Assembly: GCA_027475525.1 (NCBI GenBank)
Contig: JAMWFC010000108.1
Coordinates: forward strand, 497,811 to 561,810
Source of the DNA: Macrolepiota albuminosa
Taxonomy: Eukaryota > Basidiomycota > Agaricomycetes > Agaricales > Agaricaceae
Length of the DNA: 64,000 nucleotides
Reading direction: 5' to 3'
Below the pieces are notes generated by a model. It worked only from the letters and a program-made list of their open reading frames with translations, searched no databases and was not told the origin of the DNA. The translations under genes and the position numbers were made by a program. Shown here one piece after another: positions 22,100 through 33,500 of this stretch; the first letter of the stretch is position 1, and each line of letters opens with the position of its first letter.

Positions 22100-22489
22100 A
22101 TCATCTTTGGGCTCTTGTCCACCAAACTACAATCCAGTGAGAGATACGCAGAAATTTCAATCATAGCATGCATGTACCTGGTTGCAAGGGAAGCAAGAAT
22201 GACAAAGTCTTTATCTTTATATTTTTCATAGAGTTCCTGAAGCCCTGAAAGCAGCACATTAATCATAACCACATTAATAGGGGTGGCTTGCCTCAATTAT
22301 TACCTTTGTACTGAGGTGTATAACCACTGAGCAAAATGTGAGCTCGAATATGGGACTCATAGCCATGACTTACCAGGCTGATGCGGTATTGACAATCAAA
22401 ACAGTCTTGCCCTTAAGATTTGCAAAGTCATAGACCTTGCCACTCAGCAGCTCAGCCTTGAGAGTATAAAAGGTCGACATGGTGGTTAA

Positions 22490-23300
22490 GAGAGATATAA
22501 CAGGTTGCTGGACTAATATACAGGCTGCTGAGCAATCTGAGAGCTCTAGGCATGACCGCAAGCAGCAATCTCCGAGTTCTGACCACCTATGCTAGTTATG
22601 CAAGTATTTTTTGATGAAGAAGGAGGGGGGGAGGAGGTGATTTTAAAAAGAAAAGAGGATGAAGAAAAAGAGTCCAAAAAATAGCGCCTAAGCAACCGCA
22701 GCATACTGCAGCCCAGAAAGATAATATTTGCTCTTGTCCAAAGCGATCAAGAGGGCTATAGGCATGGAGAGGTGAGAGGTGGAGATGGTGGAGGTAAAAA
22801 AAATTGTGGCAAGGAGCTGAGGTGAGATGTAAGAGTAGAGTAAGTCAAGGTCAAAGATAGCTTTGTTTGTTTGCAAGTTGCATCGTGACCCAAATGCAGG
22901 GATTATCACGGATGTAAGACTTCCAGGCTTTGGAAGTCCAGCAATCTATTGCCATGATGATTTCGCCTGCCAAACCCAGAGATGCATAGTAAGTGGCTCC
23001 TCCAGCTCTTGGAGAGTGTAATGGAGTCACACGTAGTACTAGCGTCAACAATGCTATTATTATCCAGTAGAGTATTACGTAAGACAACATCTTGTTTTTA
23101 CTCTAAGTACTAGTCAAATCCGATACTGCGGTCTGATTTAGCACTTGTGTGATACACACAAGATAGTTCTAACTCGTAACTCAGGTTACATTTTTTTAAA
23201 TCTTCTGCTATCGGCTTTAAACTCTAGGCTTGTTACCGACTAGGCAACTATCATCAAAACCTCTCGATTTTCTGTTGGCATCACATTGAAAACGTGCTTC
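22490..23300. other. 5' flank of the glutathione peroxidase gene and left side of element G2
   Basis: No gene is supported. Two overlapping minus-strand frames (22688-22909 and 22851-23090) are hydrophobic but lack motifs. The left LTR and primer site of G2 should lie here or be lost; I could not define them. Confidence 0.4.
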
Positions 23301-23301
23301 C

Positions 23302-26300
23302 ATGACTGGCTCTCTTGATCTGGATCCTCCGTTCCCAGCTGCAGACACAGGTGACCTACCTGTGCTTCAAGCTGTGAAGATGCAATCTGCGTCAGCATAC
23401 CAACCTTTGCCAAAGCGGGACGAAAAGATTCCTCGCAATGTCAGTGCAAGCTTTGGAATGCCTGGTGGGCTATCTGTATCACGGATGATGTCCATTGTTT
23501 GACCTGGTGGTAAACCAGGAGAGAGATCCATGGTCTCAGGAGTGTCGCTGCCAGCGAGCCAAATGCCTTCATTGATGTATCCGGTATTGCCCGAGAGCTC
23601 ATCAGCTCATTCTGAGGGTCAACCGGATATTACCCAGTACTCAGAAATGGTACAAGGCAGCACGTTTGCCCATAGTACTCCATTCCGGACTGCACCTACT
23701 GAACAGCTTTTGAAATATGTGGCCGATGTGGCTACTGAACCGGGACCGTCGTCACTGACAACACAAGGATAGGCGCAAGGACCAGCAATAGTGGTCAGTA
23801 GGAAGGACGACGATGGCGTAAGGTTGGAAAAGGCGTCGACAGCATCTGGAATTCCAGAGTTGCACAGACAGGCCAGCAAACAGCCACAAGTGAGGCATGA
23901 TGGCCTCAGGAGAGTTATGGACTTAGAGTCCAAGCTGGAATCCTCAGATGATGAGGAAAGCAAAAGGTCGCATTCGACCTTGTCTATCCAGTTACAACTG
24001 GTGTTAGACCAATATCCGTCGGTCGTAAAGGAATCAACGCGAAAGCGTCTGCAGCTTTATGTAGTAAAAGCACTTACAGTTGCTGGCGGCTAGGAGCCAC
24101 AATGTACCCCGTGCAGATTCAAATGAATATATCGAATTGTTTGTGTGCATCTTCAAACTCAAAGTAGTGGAATACCTTAAGCGCAAAGCAGCGCGAGGGT
24201 CAGCAGTCTCAACGGCTACTCCAGCCGACTCAGTAGAATGTGAGATGAGTGTGCGCTGATGAGCGCCATTAATTGCGGACGCGATGGAATTGCTCAATGC
24301 GCCTTGTCAGGCTAATGAGTCTCAGCAAGACTACGTTTGGCATCAGAACGCCGCAAACCGTCAATGCATTGTTAGCGGAGTGCCTCAGCAGGCATTGTCT
24401 GAGGTGGAGACTGTGACAACGACTCCGGCAGAGCCAGAGGCACTACTTGCAGTGCAGGAGGTTAAGACACCTCGTAAGCAAGTTACAATCAAGGAAGAGG
24501 TGGACAAAGTCCACATTCTTGAGGAGCGAACGCGACCACGACGCGTAGTGTGATGTGTCCACCTAGTGGACAACTGGAATGAACGCGTCAATTACCAGAG
24601 GATACGCAACCAGGACTTGCGCGATCATGGTGAGTCGTTAATTGACGACCAGGAGGTAGCCTTTGAAGGGCGTGAGGGTGTAACGCCTGTTGATGATATG
24701 CAGCAACAATTCGCGGCTTGGACGGCTAAACCGGACAGAGGTTCAGGTGGTAGTGAAGATAGTAGTGGTCACTACGAACGGAGGGAGCCAAGTCGTCGCA
24801 ATAACGACGGTGGAGGTCGTGATCGCAAAAATAATAATCGTCGTGATAGTGGCAGGCAGGCTGGTGGATTACCAGCAGAGCAACAAGTGAGGCAACAGCC
24901 CACCCCACGGCTGGAAAGAGCAGCCAATGAGTACCTGTTTCGCAGTTCCCAGGCATTTTCGATGCCCGTGCCTCATGAATTGCATGAAACTATGCTGGGA
25001 ATGAATGAAGCGGTCAGGATCCATATGGATCATATGCATGACCGTCTCACTCGTCTGGTGGATGACTCCCTTGGAGTCAGATTTAAGTTCCCTGCTGGGG
25101 TAAGTCCCCGTAAATCTGATGGTAAGCACATACGTGCGTACGCCGGAGGACATAGGTTCTCTCAACTGGAGGACTGGGCCATGGACGTGTGCTACCACCT
25201 CGCAGCCTGCTGCTATGGTGGAGACGACATGGACCAGGAGAGGATATTTGTGCTACACGAATTTATGGAGAGAGAGGCTCGGAATTGGTTCCGTCGCCAT
25301 GTTCTCCACATTAATTGCGACAAACCGCATTGGACATTTAAAGAAGTCCTGATAGGACTGTACAATCATTTTGTCAACGCTGCTACGATGCAGGAAGCCT
25401 GTGATGCCTTTAGAAAGGCAGTGTATGATGCTAAGACTGGCGTCCAGACCTTTTATGATGACCTGGTAGATCATGCACAGAATATGGCTGTCTATCCAGA
25501 CAAATACACTATTCACGAGACATTCCTGGACGGAATACCCACAGACATGAGGAGAGCGTTGATACGCGATGACAATTTGTCTCCAGAGGTCAATACTGTG
25601 ACCGAATTCTTGGCATATGCCATCCGTTATGAGCAGTCGACATGGATGGCGAACCATTACAAGCAGCGGAGTTCCCGCCGAGGAACTGTGAACTGTCAGG
25701 CAGTGAAGGTGGGAACCTTCCTGGCCAAATGGACAGAGATGGAGAACAATCGCAACCCACGATTTGTTGTTTGTAAGACAATCCCTGGAGGCCAACGGCC
25801 TCGAGCGAAGCCTGCTGGACAATTGCCAGCGAGGGATAGTTGACCCTCTTTGTGTCAGAATCAAGTAGCACCGAGAGGAGTGGTGGCGCCTGCAGCACGT
25901 ATGGCGGGCAAAACCACTGGGGTTCCAGGAGCGGCCCAGAGAAGGCCTGCCGGGGATCCCTCAGTGTGCTACAATTGTAGCAGGAGAGGACATTTCGCTA
26001 AAGAGTGTCCCACCCCTCCTAAGGCACACATTCGCGCGGCCCATATGGCTGTGGCACCGAGCAATGTCATCAGTGACGACGAGAACGATGAGATTGTCGA
26101 CAAAACGGAGGAGGAGCCGCAAGTAGAGGCTGACAGGTTGGAAGTGGATGATGCTGAGAGCATTCAGATTGATGGTGACAAATACGTCGCAGTGGACATG
26201 TATGACAGCGACTATTATGCTTGTGAGGACGAGGAAGAACACCTGTTTGCACTGACTGAGTGCCGTGGAGATCAGCGCGTCCAAATGAGACACGTAACCC

Positions 26301-28345
26301 TGCAGAAGGCAACTAATAAGTTGCAGAGGCCACGCTATACTCCCAAAGAGAAGGAGTGCCTGGTCACGTATGTTGATGTCAATGGACATCTGGCATGGAC
26401 GTTGTGGGACTCAGGGAGTACCACTACGGGCATTACGCCCCAGTTTGCTCACATCAACGCGATTCGTGTTCATGAACTGGAGGAGCCATTGGTGCTCCAG
26501 CTGGGGACTGTAGGGAGTTGCGCTATGGTACAGTTTGGCGCGGAAGTGAGAATAAAGACGTCAGGAACGTCGACGAAAGAATATGTGGATATAGCAAATT
26601 TTGATCGCTACGACATGATTATCGGTACGCTGTTCATGCGTAAGAACAAGGTGTCCCTGGATTTTGTGAACGACATGGTCGTTGTGAATGGTACACCTTT
26701 GAAGGCGGAGAAGTTTGTGTTGAACGACACAGATGGTCGTTTGAGGCACTATCGCGCAACTGAAAAGCGGTGTGATGAATGCAACTGACTAGATGGTCGC
26801 AGGAGAGCGATCGTACAGGAGGTGGAGGATGAACAGGTCCCACCAAAAAGCCTGCCGGCAGACTCGCCGGCTATACTGATGTCTGAGGAAGAGTTTCAAG
26901 GAACTCTGAAGAAGGGGAAGCACCCAGATGTGATTGGGTGTACCAATGGAAAGCCTAAGCAGGCTGTACAGTGCAAGAATGAGCGTAGTAAACATGTGGT
27001 GGAGTCGCTAGAATGCTAGCCGACTAGCTCTCAAGTGAAGGTTGAGGATCTCGTCAAGGACGAGGTGTATAGTATGATGGGGACTGTGGGTAGCACTAGG
27101 TCGCTAATGGATCAACCAGTGCCTCGGCCAGGAGTGCAATGGGCGTATGACCCACGTATGCCACGGGAGTGGAACGAATTGGTGGCGTCAATGGTGACGC
27201 AGACTATGGGAAGGGTGCAGGCGACCCAGACGGGAGAAGTATACCGTCATGCACGAGAGGACAAGATCTCTGAAACAATGGATATCGTATGTGATGGACT
27301 CTCGTTGAAAGTGAGAAGTGTGCAGTTGTCATCAAGGACAACGAGAGTGGTAGATAGACAACCTGTTGTAAGGTTGAACCCAGGAGATCTCACAGAAGAG
27401 CACATATGTGCCTTACGGGAGTGATTTGAACCAAAGGTTCAACCACGTATAGCACGCGTAGCAAAAGGGAAAGGTAAGGCTGTGAGCCTTACAGAGGAGG
27501 ATATTCCTCGATTGCACCAGCAATGGCAACATGAGTTTGCTGATATTGTCAATGGAATGAAGGAGGAGCTTTCTCCATGGCAGGAGGTTAACCATGAGAT
27601 TAACCTCATTGACAATACTAAGCAGTACAAGTATCATCTGCCTCGCTGTCCACGAGCACTACAGGATCAACTTCGTGAAAAGACGAATAGATACATAAAC
27701 GCAAAGTGGTGGGAACCACGACCAGCGGTGCAAGCTGCACCATTATTGTGTATTCCCAAGAAGGACGGGACATTAAGGACTGCATTGGATGCACGACAGC
27801 GCAATGATAATACAGTCAAGGATGTGACGCCTCTTCCAGATCAGGAAGTAATACGAGAAGATGTCGCGACAGCAAAGTATAGGTCAAAAATCGACCTCAC
27901 AGACATGTACGAACAGGTTTGCATATGCAAAGAGGATATACCGAAGACACTGTTCTTGTCTCTGATGGGGATGTTTGTGAGTAACATCATGCAGATTGGT
28001 GATTGTAATGCACCGGCGACATTTCAGAGGCTAATGACCTCAATCGTCTGAGATGTAATCGGGAAGTTTATGCACGTCTATTTAGACAATATATTCATAT
28101 TTTCTGACACCATTGAGGAGCATGAGCAGCACCTACGAGTCGTATTTGAACGGCTACAGAAGGCCAGTCTCTATCTCAAATGGAAGAAGTGTGAGTTGTA
28201 TGCAACGAGTATAGATTGTCTCAGTCATGTCATTGACGAAAAGGGCATTCATCCAGATATGGATAAGCTTGACCAAATCCGAGAGTGGCGTACTCCACGC
28301 ACATATAATGATATCCAACGATTTGTTTTGAGAAATTGGAGAATA
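23302..28345 (+). mobile_element. Ty3/Gypsy element G2, gag to RT, truncated, no integrase
   Basis: The leader gag part (23302-24093, one frame with TGA and TAG inside) is followed, after a frame change, by one frame from 24284 to 28354 that holds gag, zinc knuckle, protease and RT, with in-frame stops ending at 24553, 25843, 26788, 27019, 27424 and 28051. RNase H and integrase are absent: similarity ends after RTYNDIQRFV at about 28335. LTRs are not recognised. Several of the stops fit CGA to TGA. Confidence 0.85.
24284..26788 (+). pseudogene. G2 gag, zinc knuckle and protease
   Basis: The Gag core shows GHRFSQLEDWAMDVCYHLA, EREARNWFRRHV and TFYDDLVDHAQNM. A CCHC knuckle CYNCSRRGHFAKEC (C-x2-C-x4-H-x4-C) lies near 25970. 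The protease box WTLWDSGSTTTGI, with the Asp-Ser-Gly triad, lies near 26400, followed by YDMIIGTLFMRKNKVSLDF. An upstream Arg/Gly/Asn-rich tract around 24780-24870 is probably an RNA-binding tail. Stops at 24553 and 25843 interrupt an otherwise single frame. Confidence 0.8.
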
Positions 28346-28354
28346 AATGAATAA
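27035..28354 (+). pseudogene. G2 reverse transcriptase, truncated
   Basis: RT landmarks are APLLCIPKKDGTLRTALDAR, SKIDLTDMYEQV, GDCNAPATFQRLM and, after a TGA, FMHVYLDNIFIFSDT. The catalytic YLDD box reads YLDN, so the second Asp is lost (GAC/GAT to AAT class change). The frame then continues through CELYATSIDCLSHVIDEKG and stops after losing similarity. The TGA at 28049-28051 sits where Arg (CGA) is usual before DVIG. Confidence 0.8.
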
Positions 28355-28359
28355 TAAGT

Positions 28360-29100
28360 CAGTTTTTTCTATAAGATTGTGTGGAAGGCATGTGTACCAA
28401 GCCTTGTGGTAAATGAGTCAGTGGAAAAATTTGCACATTCAAAATCAATCAGTCACCAGATCACACATGACTTTTGCACAAAACTGTGATTGTTGATACT
28501 ACGGCTAAGTTTTCTCTGAAGACACAAATGACATGCATTAATCATCTTCAACACAGTGCCTAGGACAAGTGTGAGCAAAGCTGTCATTGAATATACACTT
28601 CTGATATACTCCATATGTAAGCCAAATGCTTGCCTGGCTAAATTCCCTATTCACACAGATATTTGTGCATCTTCATGGTGCAAAGAAGAAAATTTTGGTA
28701 AACATTGAGGTAAATTATTTCAACTGTATTCAACAAAGGGTCGGAGTAGATTGAGTGGCACCTGTATATTGCAAAACTACCATATGGATCCTTGATGAAC
28801 ACATTTGTTAAGAGAAGTAAACAAGGAGTCGATGTACTGTATCATTTTGTTAGTAAATGCTACTCCAGAGTATTTTCTGCAGTCAACGGTCAATGTATCC
28901 CACAGGGCTGAATAGATGAACTTTGAAAGCAAGCACAAGGAGTGAGAAAAGAATATATTGAAGCTATTGTATCTTTGTAAATTAACAGTGACTGACAAGT
29001 CCTTCATGTTGATCAAGTAGCTGCACCAGGAGAAACCTGCTCAAAGATGATCAAAAGAAAGGACATTCATTATGTAAAGTCATTTACGCTGCTGTGTTGC
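28360..29100. other. decayed AT-rich DNA
   Basis: No supported gene. A minus-strand frame at 28777-29016 could be a 3' remnant of the M48 gene or unrelated. Confidence 0.4.
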
Positions 29101-29102
29101 TT

Positions 29103-30208
29103 CTACAACACCAAGAACCTGTGCCTCATATTCTCTGCACATTCTACTGATTTAGTATTTGATGACTGGTTATCCCAGAATCTTATAGCATCTCTCACAT
29201 CAAACCCAGCATGAGCTAATAGCCTATATATATGTTTATAGTGTGTAGAGTAAAAGAGAAGATATTCAGAATCAATCCACCTCACAAAGACAATGTCCGC
29301 TTCAGTTTTCTGATTTACAGTCATGCAGAGCTTGCCTACTCTGATGAGCTCTCCAGACCCCACTTTACTAAGATTGGCAACCACATCATTTACAAATAGA
29401 CCAAAAAGCATAGTGACAGGAAACAAGAAGATATAAACGATGTTCATTAGTATGGAAATAGTTCCCAGAAAGATAACTGTTGTAGATAACAGAAATTCTA
29501 AATAGTGAGGACAAACTAAATGTAATAATTTGTGCACTAGCAGGATAGCAAATTGGAGTGGGACGGTGTGGAGGAGGAGAGGAAAAGAAGGCCCTTAGAA
29601 GCAAAGAAACCCATGATTTTGGTTCTTCTGTGGGAGCGCCCATATTCACGGATATCTGCACAAGAATCTCATCGAGGAATTCTGAGTAGATAACAATACC
29701 ACCACCACTATTGGGCCCAAAACCATAAGAAAAGGTGTTGGATGATTCAGGTCTATCCACTATTAGCAAAGAGTATGGAGGCCCCGCTATTTGGTGCGGT
29801 GTCCTCAGAATGAGTGGCTAGAACCATGTACCTTCGCAAATGTTATTATGAAAACATAAAACATTGAAGATATTCAGATGTGCATGGGCAGAGATGTAAG
29901 GAATATGAAGCAGGGGGTGGCATAGGTAGGTGATCCTGTTCCTTGTTGAACTAGCACTTGTGGAAAGTCAGTTCATTGATCAAAACAGGAATAGCCACCT
30001 TTAGCCTTTGCAGCCTTGAATTTATCCAAGTATATCTCCAGTCAATGTTAGATATGATTTTGGCAGGCCCATCAGTGGTGAGAATCCCAGTGATGGTGCT
30101 GTACCAGTCAGGCCCAGCAAGTTGTTCAGCGATTTCCTCTTCCTCTTGGGGAGAGAGGACAATTATTCTCCAGCTAAGAAGACAATAAACTTGCAACATG
30201 TGAAACAA
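29103..30208 (-). pseudogene. M48 (OMA1-like) metallopeptidase remnant
   Basis: OMA1-like enzymes are zinc membrane peptidases. Minus-strand pieces in order are QEEEEIAEQLAGPDW (30150), KIISNIDWRYTW, then FSYGFGPNSGGGIVIYSEFL (29700), LLHLVCPHYLEFL (29500), LFPVTMLFGLFVNDVVANL, GSGELIRVGKLC, EADIVFVR, and RLLAHAGFDVRDAIRFW (29190). The zinc motif HExxH reads H-K-L-L-H, so the catalytic Glu is replaced. The third-ligand Glu in EADIV is kept. Frames change at least twice. The family is, as I remember, expanded in Rhizoctonia; this copy is dead. Confidence 0.65.
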
Positions 30209-30209
30209 A

Positions 30210-32150
30210 TAATGTTTGAATGTGTACTGATCGTCTTGTTAAAGGAGTCTGTTCTAAACTTGCAACTATCATATCCTATAATAATGTTATTGAACTGTAA
30301 AAAGGTGATAGAGTAGGTATCTTCAGATCTGTATCTGCTTCATCACTTGCACAATGGTCTCTTCTGATTTAGAAATCCCATGGAGATGTGCATATTGCAA
30401 CTTTTTTCTGGATTTGTGATTTGTGATCATAATAGCAAGCATAAAGATCAGAAATATTTGAGCTGTGGTTTGCACAAATTCCAGAGAAGTTGAAGACTAG
30501 ATATTGAGTTAAAAAATAATCATTCTTGCCACAAATCTTACCTTAACTTGAGAATTGTCGCCAACAATGCAATCAAGAATGGTGCATGGCATGAAAGTGT
30601 CAAATAAAAGGAAGCAGCTGTTATTCTATGGCCCACAATGAAATAAGAGCTTGATGCAAGGATACAAGCTCACTTGACATGCAAATAAAGAGAACAGGTT
30701 AAAAGTACAGCTGGGTTAATACATATGAGGTGCCGCAGCATTGTGCATTATATGTCTACCAAAGATCTTTTATTATGTAGTCACGGTTTTCTGATCAAGT
30801 CACAGCCAACTTCATATGAGTTGATAGATGGAAAGTCACAGAAATGCAACAGTGCTGTACAATGAGCACTGCTATATTTAGCTAGATAGTTTGTAATTAT
30901 ACTTCAGAACAATCAAACTCTGAGAGCATTAAGAAATATATGATGCCTTGTTAAGAGCAACACCAGTTACTTCTAGACCAGAGTAAAGGCCAGGCACAAT
31001 TGGCTCTGGACCGCTGATTGAAAGAGTTGCAAGATTATACTGGGCATAAAGAGACTATTGCAAAGATGCTGAAATCTAAGATATTCTCTCAAAACTGTTG
31101 GCTTCCATTATTATAAAGTCCATGTTGGTAGCAAAGTATGTTCAATAAACACCACTTACAAGGTTTGCTTTCAGCTTGCAAGTACAATCTTGATGTCCCA
31201 GAACAAACAACGCAGATAAATACTTTTGCCTCCGTCCATAGGTAAATTAATAGACTCAACGGCACTACATTAAAACAAGGCCATATGCCAGTAGAATCCT
31301 TGATAGTTTTCTTAAATGGAACTAGCTATCTGAATAGGCACATGGTAAAACCAAAGTGTGATGAGTTTATCATGGTGTAGAAGTTAATAGAGAAATGAAG
31401 AATCTGAAAGAGTTTAAAATAGCCACCTGGATATCAAGATTGAGGAGGTTTCCTTCTACAGAAGATTTACCTGCCCAGATGTAAAAAAAAAGGTTTGTCT
31501 ATCCGGCCATTGCCGGTTTCTTAGCTATCTGATATCAATTAGGTAATTTAATGCCAATAGATACAGATCTGAAGCTATCTAAGAACAACAATCAGACAGT
31601 AGACATATGTACAAGTACTTGGTTCTCAATTTCTCCTTTGATAGAGATCCTCCAAAAGTACGTGTAATGCCTCATGTTTTATCAGTTTTCCAAGTCAAGA
31701 AACTCGCCCTTGATCTGTTTCTGTATAGTTCTCAAGATCCAAACCTTTGCAGTGTTTTTGGCATTTTTCATATTGCCATCTCCAGTTATTGGGGCAGGAC
31801 ATTGATCTACTGAAGACAATGTGACCTATTTTCTTAGACTATATAAATGTCATTTGACATTTGTTTGCTTACACTAATTAGTCAGCGTTTTTTGGATGAT
31901 ATCATTTCAAAGTGGCATTATTGTTAATTGTTGCTTGGTACAGAGACTAACTTAGCAGTCATCACACTTTCAGATCCATTCTCGGTTGGTCTAGTATGTC
32001 ACTGTCACAACTATTAACTAACATTTCATATTCTCACTTGGTAAAATTAATTCTATACTGCTAATCAAAATATAGTATGAATGTCTGTTGTAGGTGCTCT
32101 CCAATCAACTGTGTCCTATCTAGGTATAATACACAGAATCAAGCACTCCA
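30210..32150. other. AT-rich decayed DNA, no supported gene
   Basis: Both strands are full of stops. Upstream exons of the M48 gene may be buried here. CpG is very rare. I see no repeat structure. Confidence 0.45.
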
Positions 32151-32173
32151 ATTACTTTGAAGGTGTTAACATA

Positions 32174-32767
32174 TCACACTTCTATTAGAAAAGATTGTAT
32201 CACAAACCATCCATAAATTAGAGTGAATTTCTGCCTGCTATGAGGCTGCCACATATCCTGAGTTGTAAGGCATGAATTATCAATTGTCTGATTACTCATG
32301 TAAGATCCTGAATGACGAAATTTTGGATTCTTTCCATTTATATAAGGCTGGGTTGGCAAGCAAGTGATCCAACTCGTCCTCAAACTTCTGTCTTTCATCA
32401 TGTCCACCTACAATGAGAAGGGTTCTATGCTTGAAGAACCTGTGAGCAGTCAAAAGAGTGCAGAATCTCTCCAGTACCATACAAGGTAAGTATGTTATCT
32501 CCAATATGCTTTGATATTTCTCAAGCAATTGAAGAAATTGGGGTTTATTATTTACAACCTCTTCAGCAGACTCTATGACTCTGCTGGACAATTGATCCTG
32601 ATTCTATCCAGTGACCATTGGTCAATGCCTCTGCCAAAGCCTACTTCAGCTGTAGAGCCAACAGAGTCAGGTGTTGTCAAGATGACTTTGCATCTGACTG
32701 TGAGGTTGTAAGCAGCGTATAGAGGCCAAGTGGTGCATTGACTAAGAAGTTGTCTAGCCAGGTTCAA
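32174..32767 (-). pseudogene. unrecognised decayed coding remnant
   Basis: Two overlapping minus-strand pieces join as one sensible protein stretch: YAAYNLTVRCKVILTTPDSV, GFGRGIDQWSLDRIRINC, then VIESAEEVVNNKPQFLQLLE and HDERQKFEDELDHLLANPAL. Amino-acid composition is protein-like and the AT-rich surroundings are not, so this is likely a real old gene. I do not recognise the family. Confidence 0.4.
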
Positions 32768-32769
32768 GA

Positions 32770-33500
32770 GCTGTATTAATGCATGCAGTATAGGAAGCTC
32801 ACAGGATATACTCTTAAGTTTTGAGCTGGTCAGTGCAATGTCCCTTTTTGGATAGAACCTTTATAGATATTTTTGTTACATTCCTCTTTTTCCTTTTCTT
32901 TCTCTATTCTTTTCTCTCCTCTTCATTTTTTCTTCTGCATTATATTTGTCTGTATAAAATTTGTACAATATATGTACACTTATATTTTGAATCAATTCTG
33001 TAGCCTGAATTTTCTCTTAGACACATCTGCAAAGAAATGAAAACAATGGATGGATTTATCAAGAGAATACAGAAATTTCTTGTGGAAAACAATGCACAAT
33101 GCCTACAAGGTGGGTGACTACTGGCTAAATATTCTGAACCTAGAAACCAGGGCAATATGTCCTCAAATCTACATATCTAGAATTCACTCCCCATACTTCT
33201 AAGCTACAGCAATCATGCGCTCCACACAATCTTCAACTCTGAGATGCCCTTCAACTGCATCTTGCCCACTGTCTTCAGTTCTGTACCTGGCAGATCCTCT
33301 TGCTGTAATCCAAGGACTAAGCAAACATTATGATTGGCCTTGCTAACAAGCTCCTTACAACTCTACTTCAACACTTTCAAATATGTTTAGGCTGTATCTT
33401 TAGTCCATATTATAAAGACTTTCTGGTGCACCGGATACTCAATATCAAATATATATTTATTTATTTTAAAAAATTAGTTAGCATGTAAAAGTGATCAAGT
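32770..33500. other. AT-rich stretch without a recognised feature
   Basis: Pyrimidine-rich tract at 32880-32940. No gene is supported. The 3' LTR expected for copy B was sought here and not found. Confidence 0.4.

Larger units (their letters stand above)
20657..22480 (-). pseudogene. glutathione peroxidase (thiol-type), split by an insertion
   Basis: The enzyme reduces hydroperoxides, in fungi usually with thioredoxin. In minus-strand order: exon 1 22480-22374 (MSTFYTLKAEL, KTVLIVNTASA), exon 2 about 22326-22304 (GYTPQYK), exon 3 22244-22178 (GLQELYEKYKDKDFVIL), exon 4 22126-22097 (FGGQEPKDDA) continuing after the insertion from about 20942 (IAEFC, KKSEVNGDSMNEVYKWLK), and the last exon from about 20764 (WNFEKFLVNKEG) to TGA 20657. 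The peroxidatic Cys codon is split by intron 1 (TG|T); the Gln of FGGQE and the Trp and Asn of WNF are all present, so it is a Cys rather than Sec enzyme. Defects: a missing base in the stretch that should read GFPCNQ (near 22190), and a 1.15 kb insertion in exon 4. The intron before WNF appears to be GC-AG. Confidence 0.85.

Noticed and set aside
22688..23090. Two hydrophobic minus-strand ORFs as a membrane protein gene
   Set aside because: No family motif, overlapping phases and no supporting splice sites; kept only as a note.
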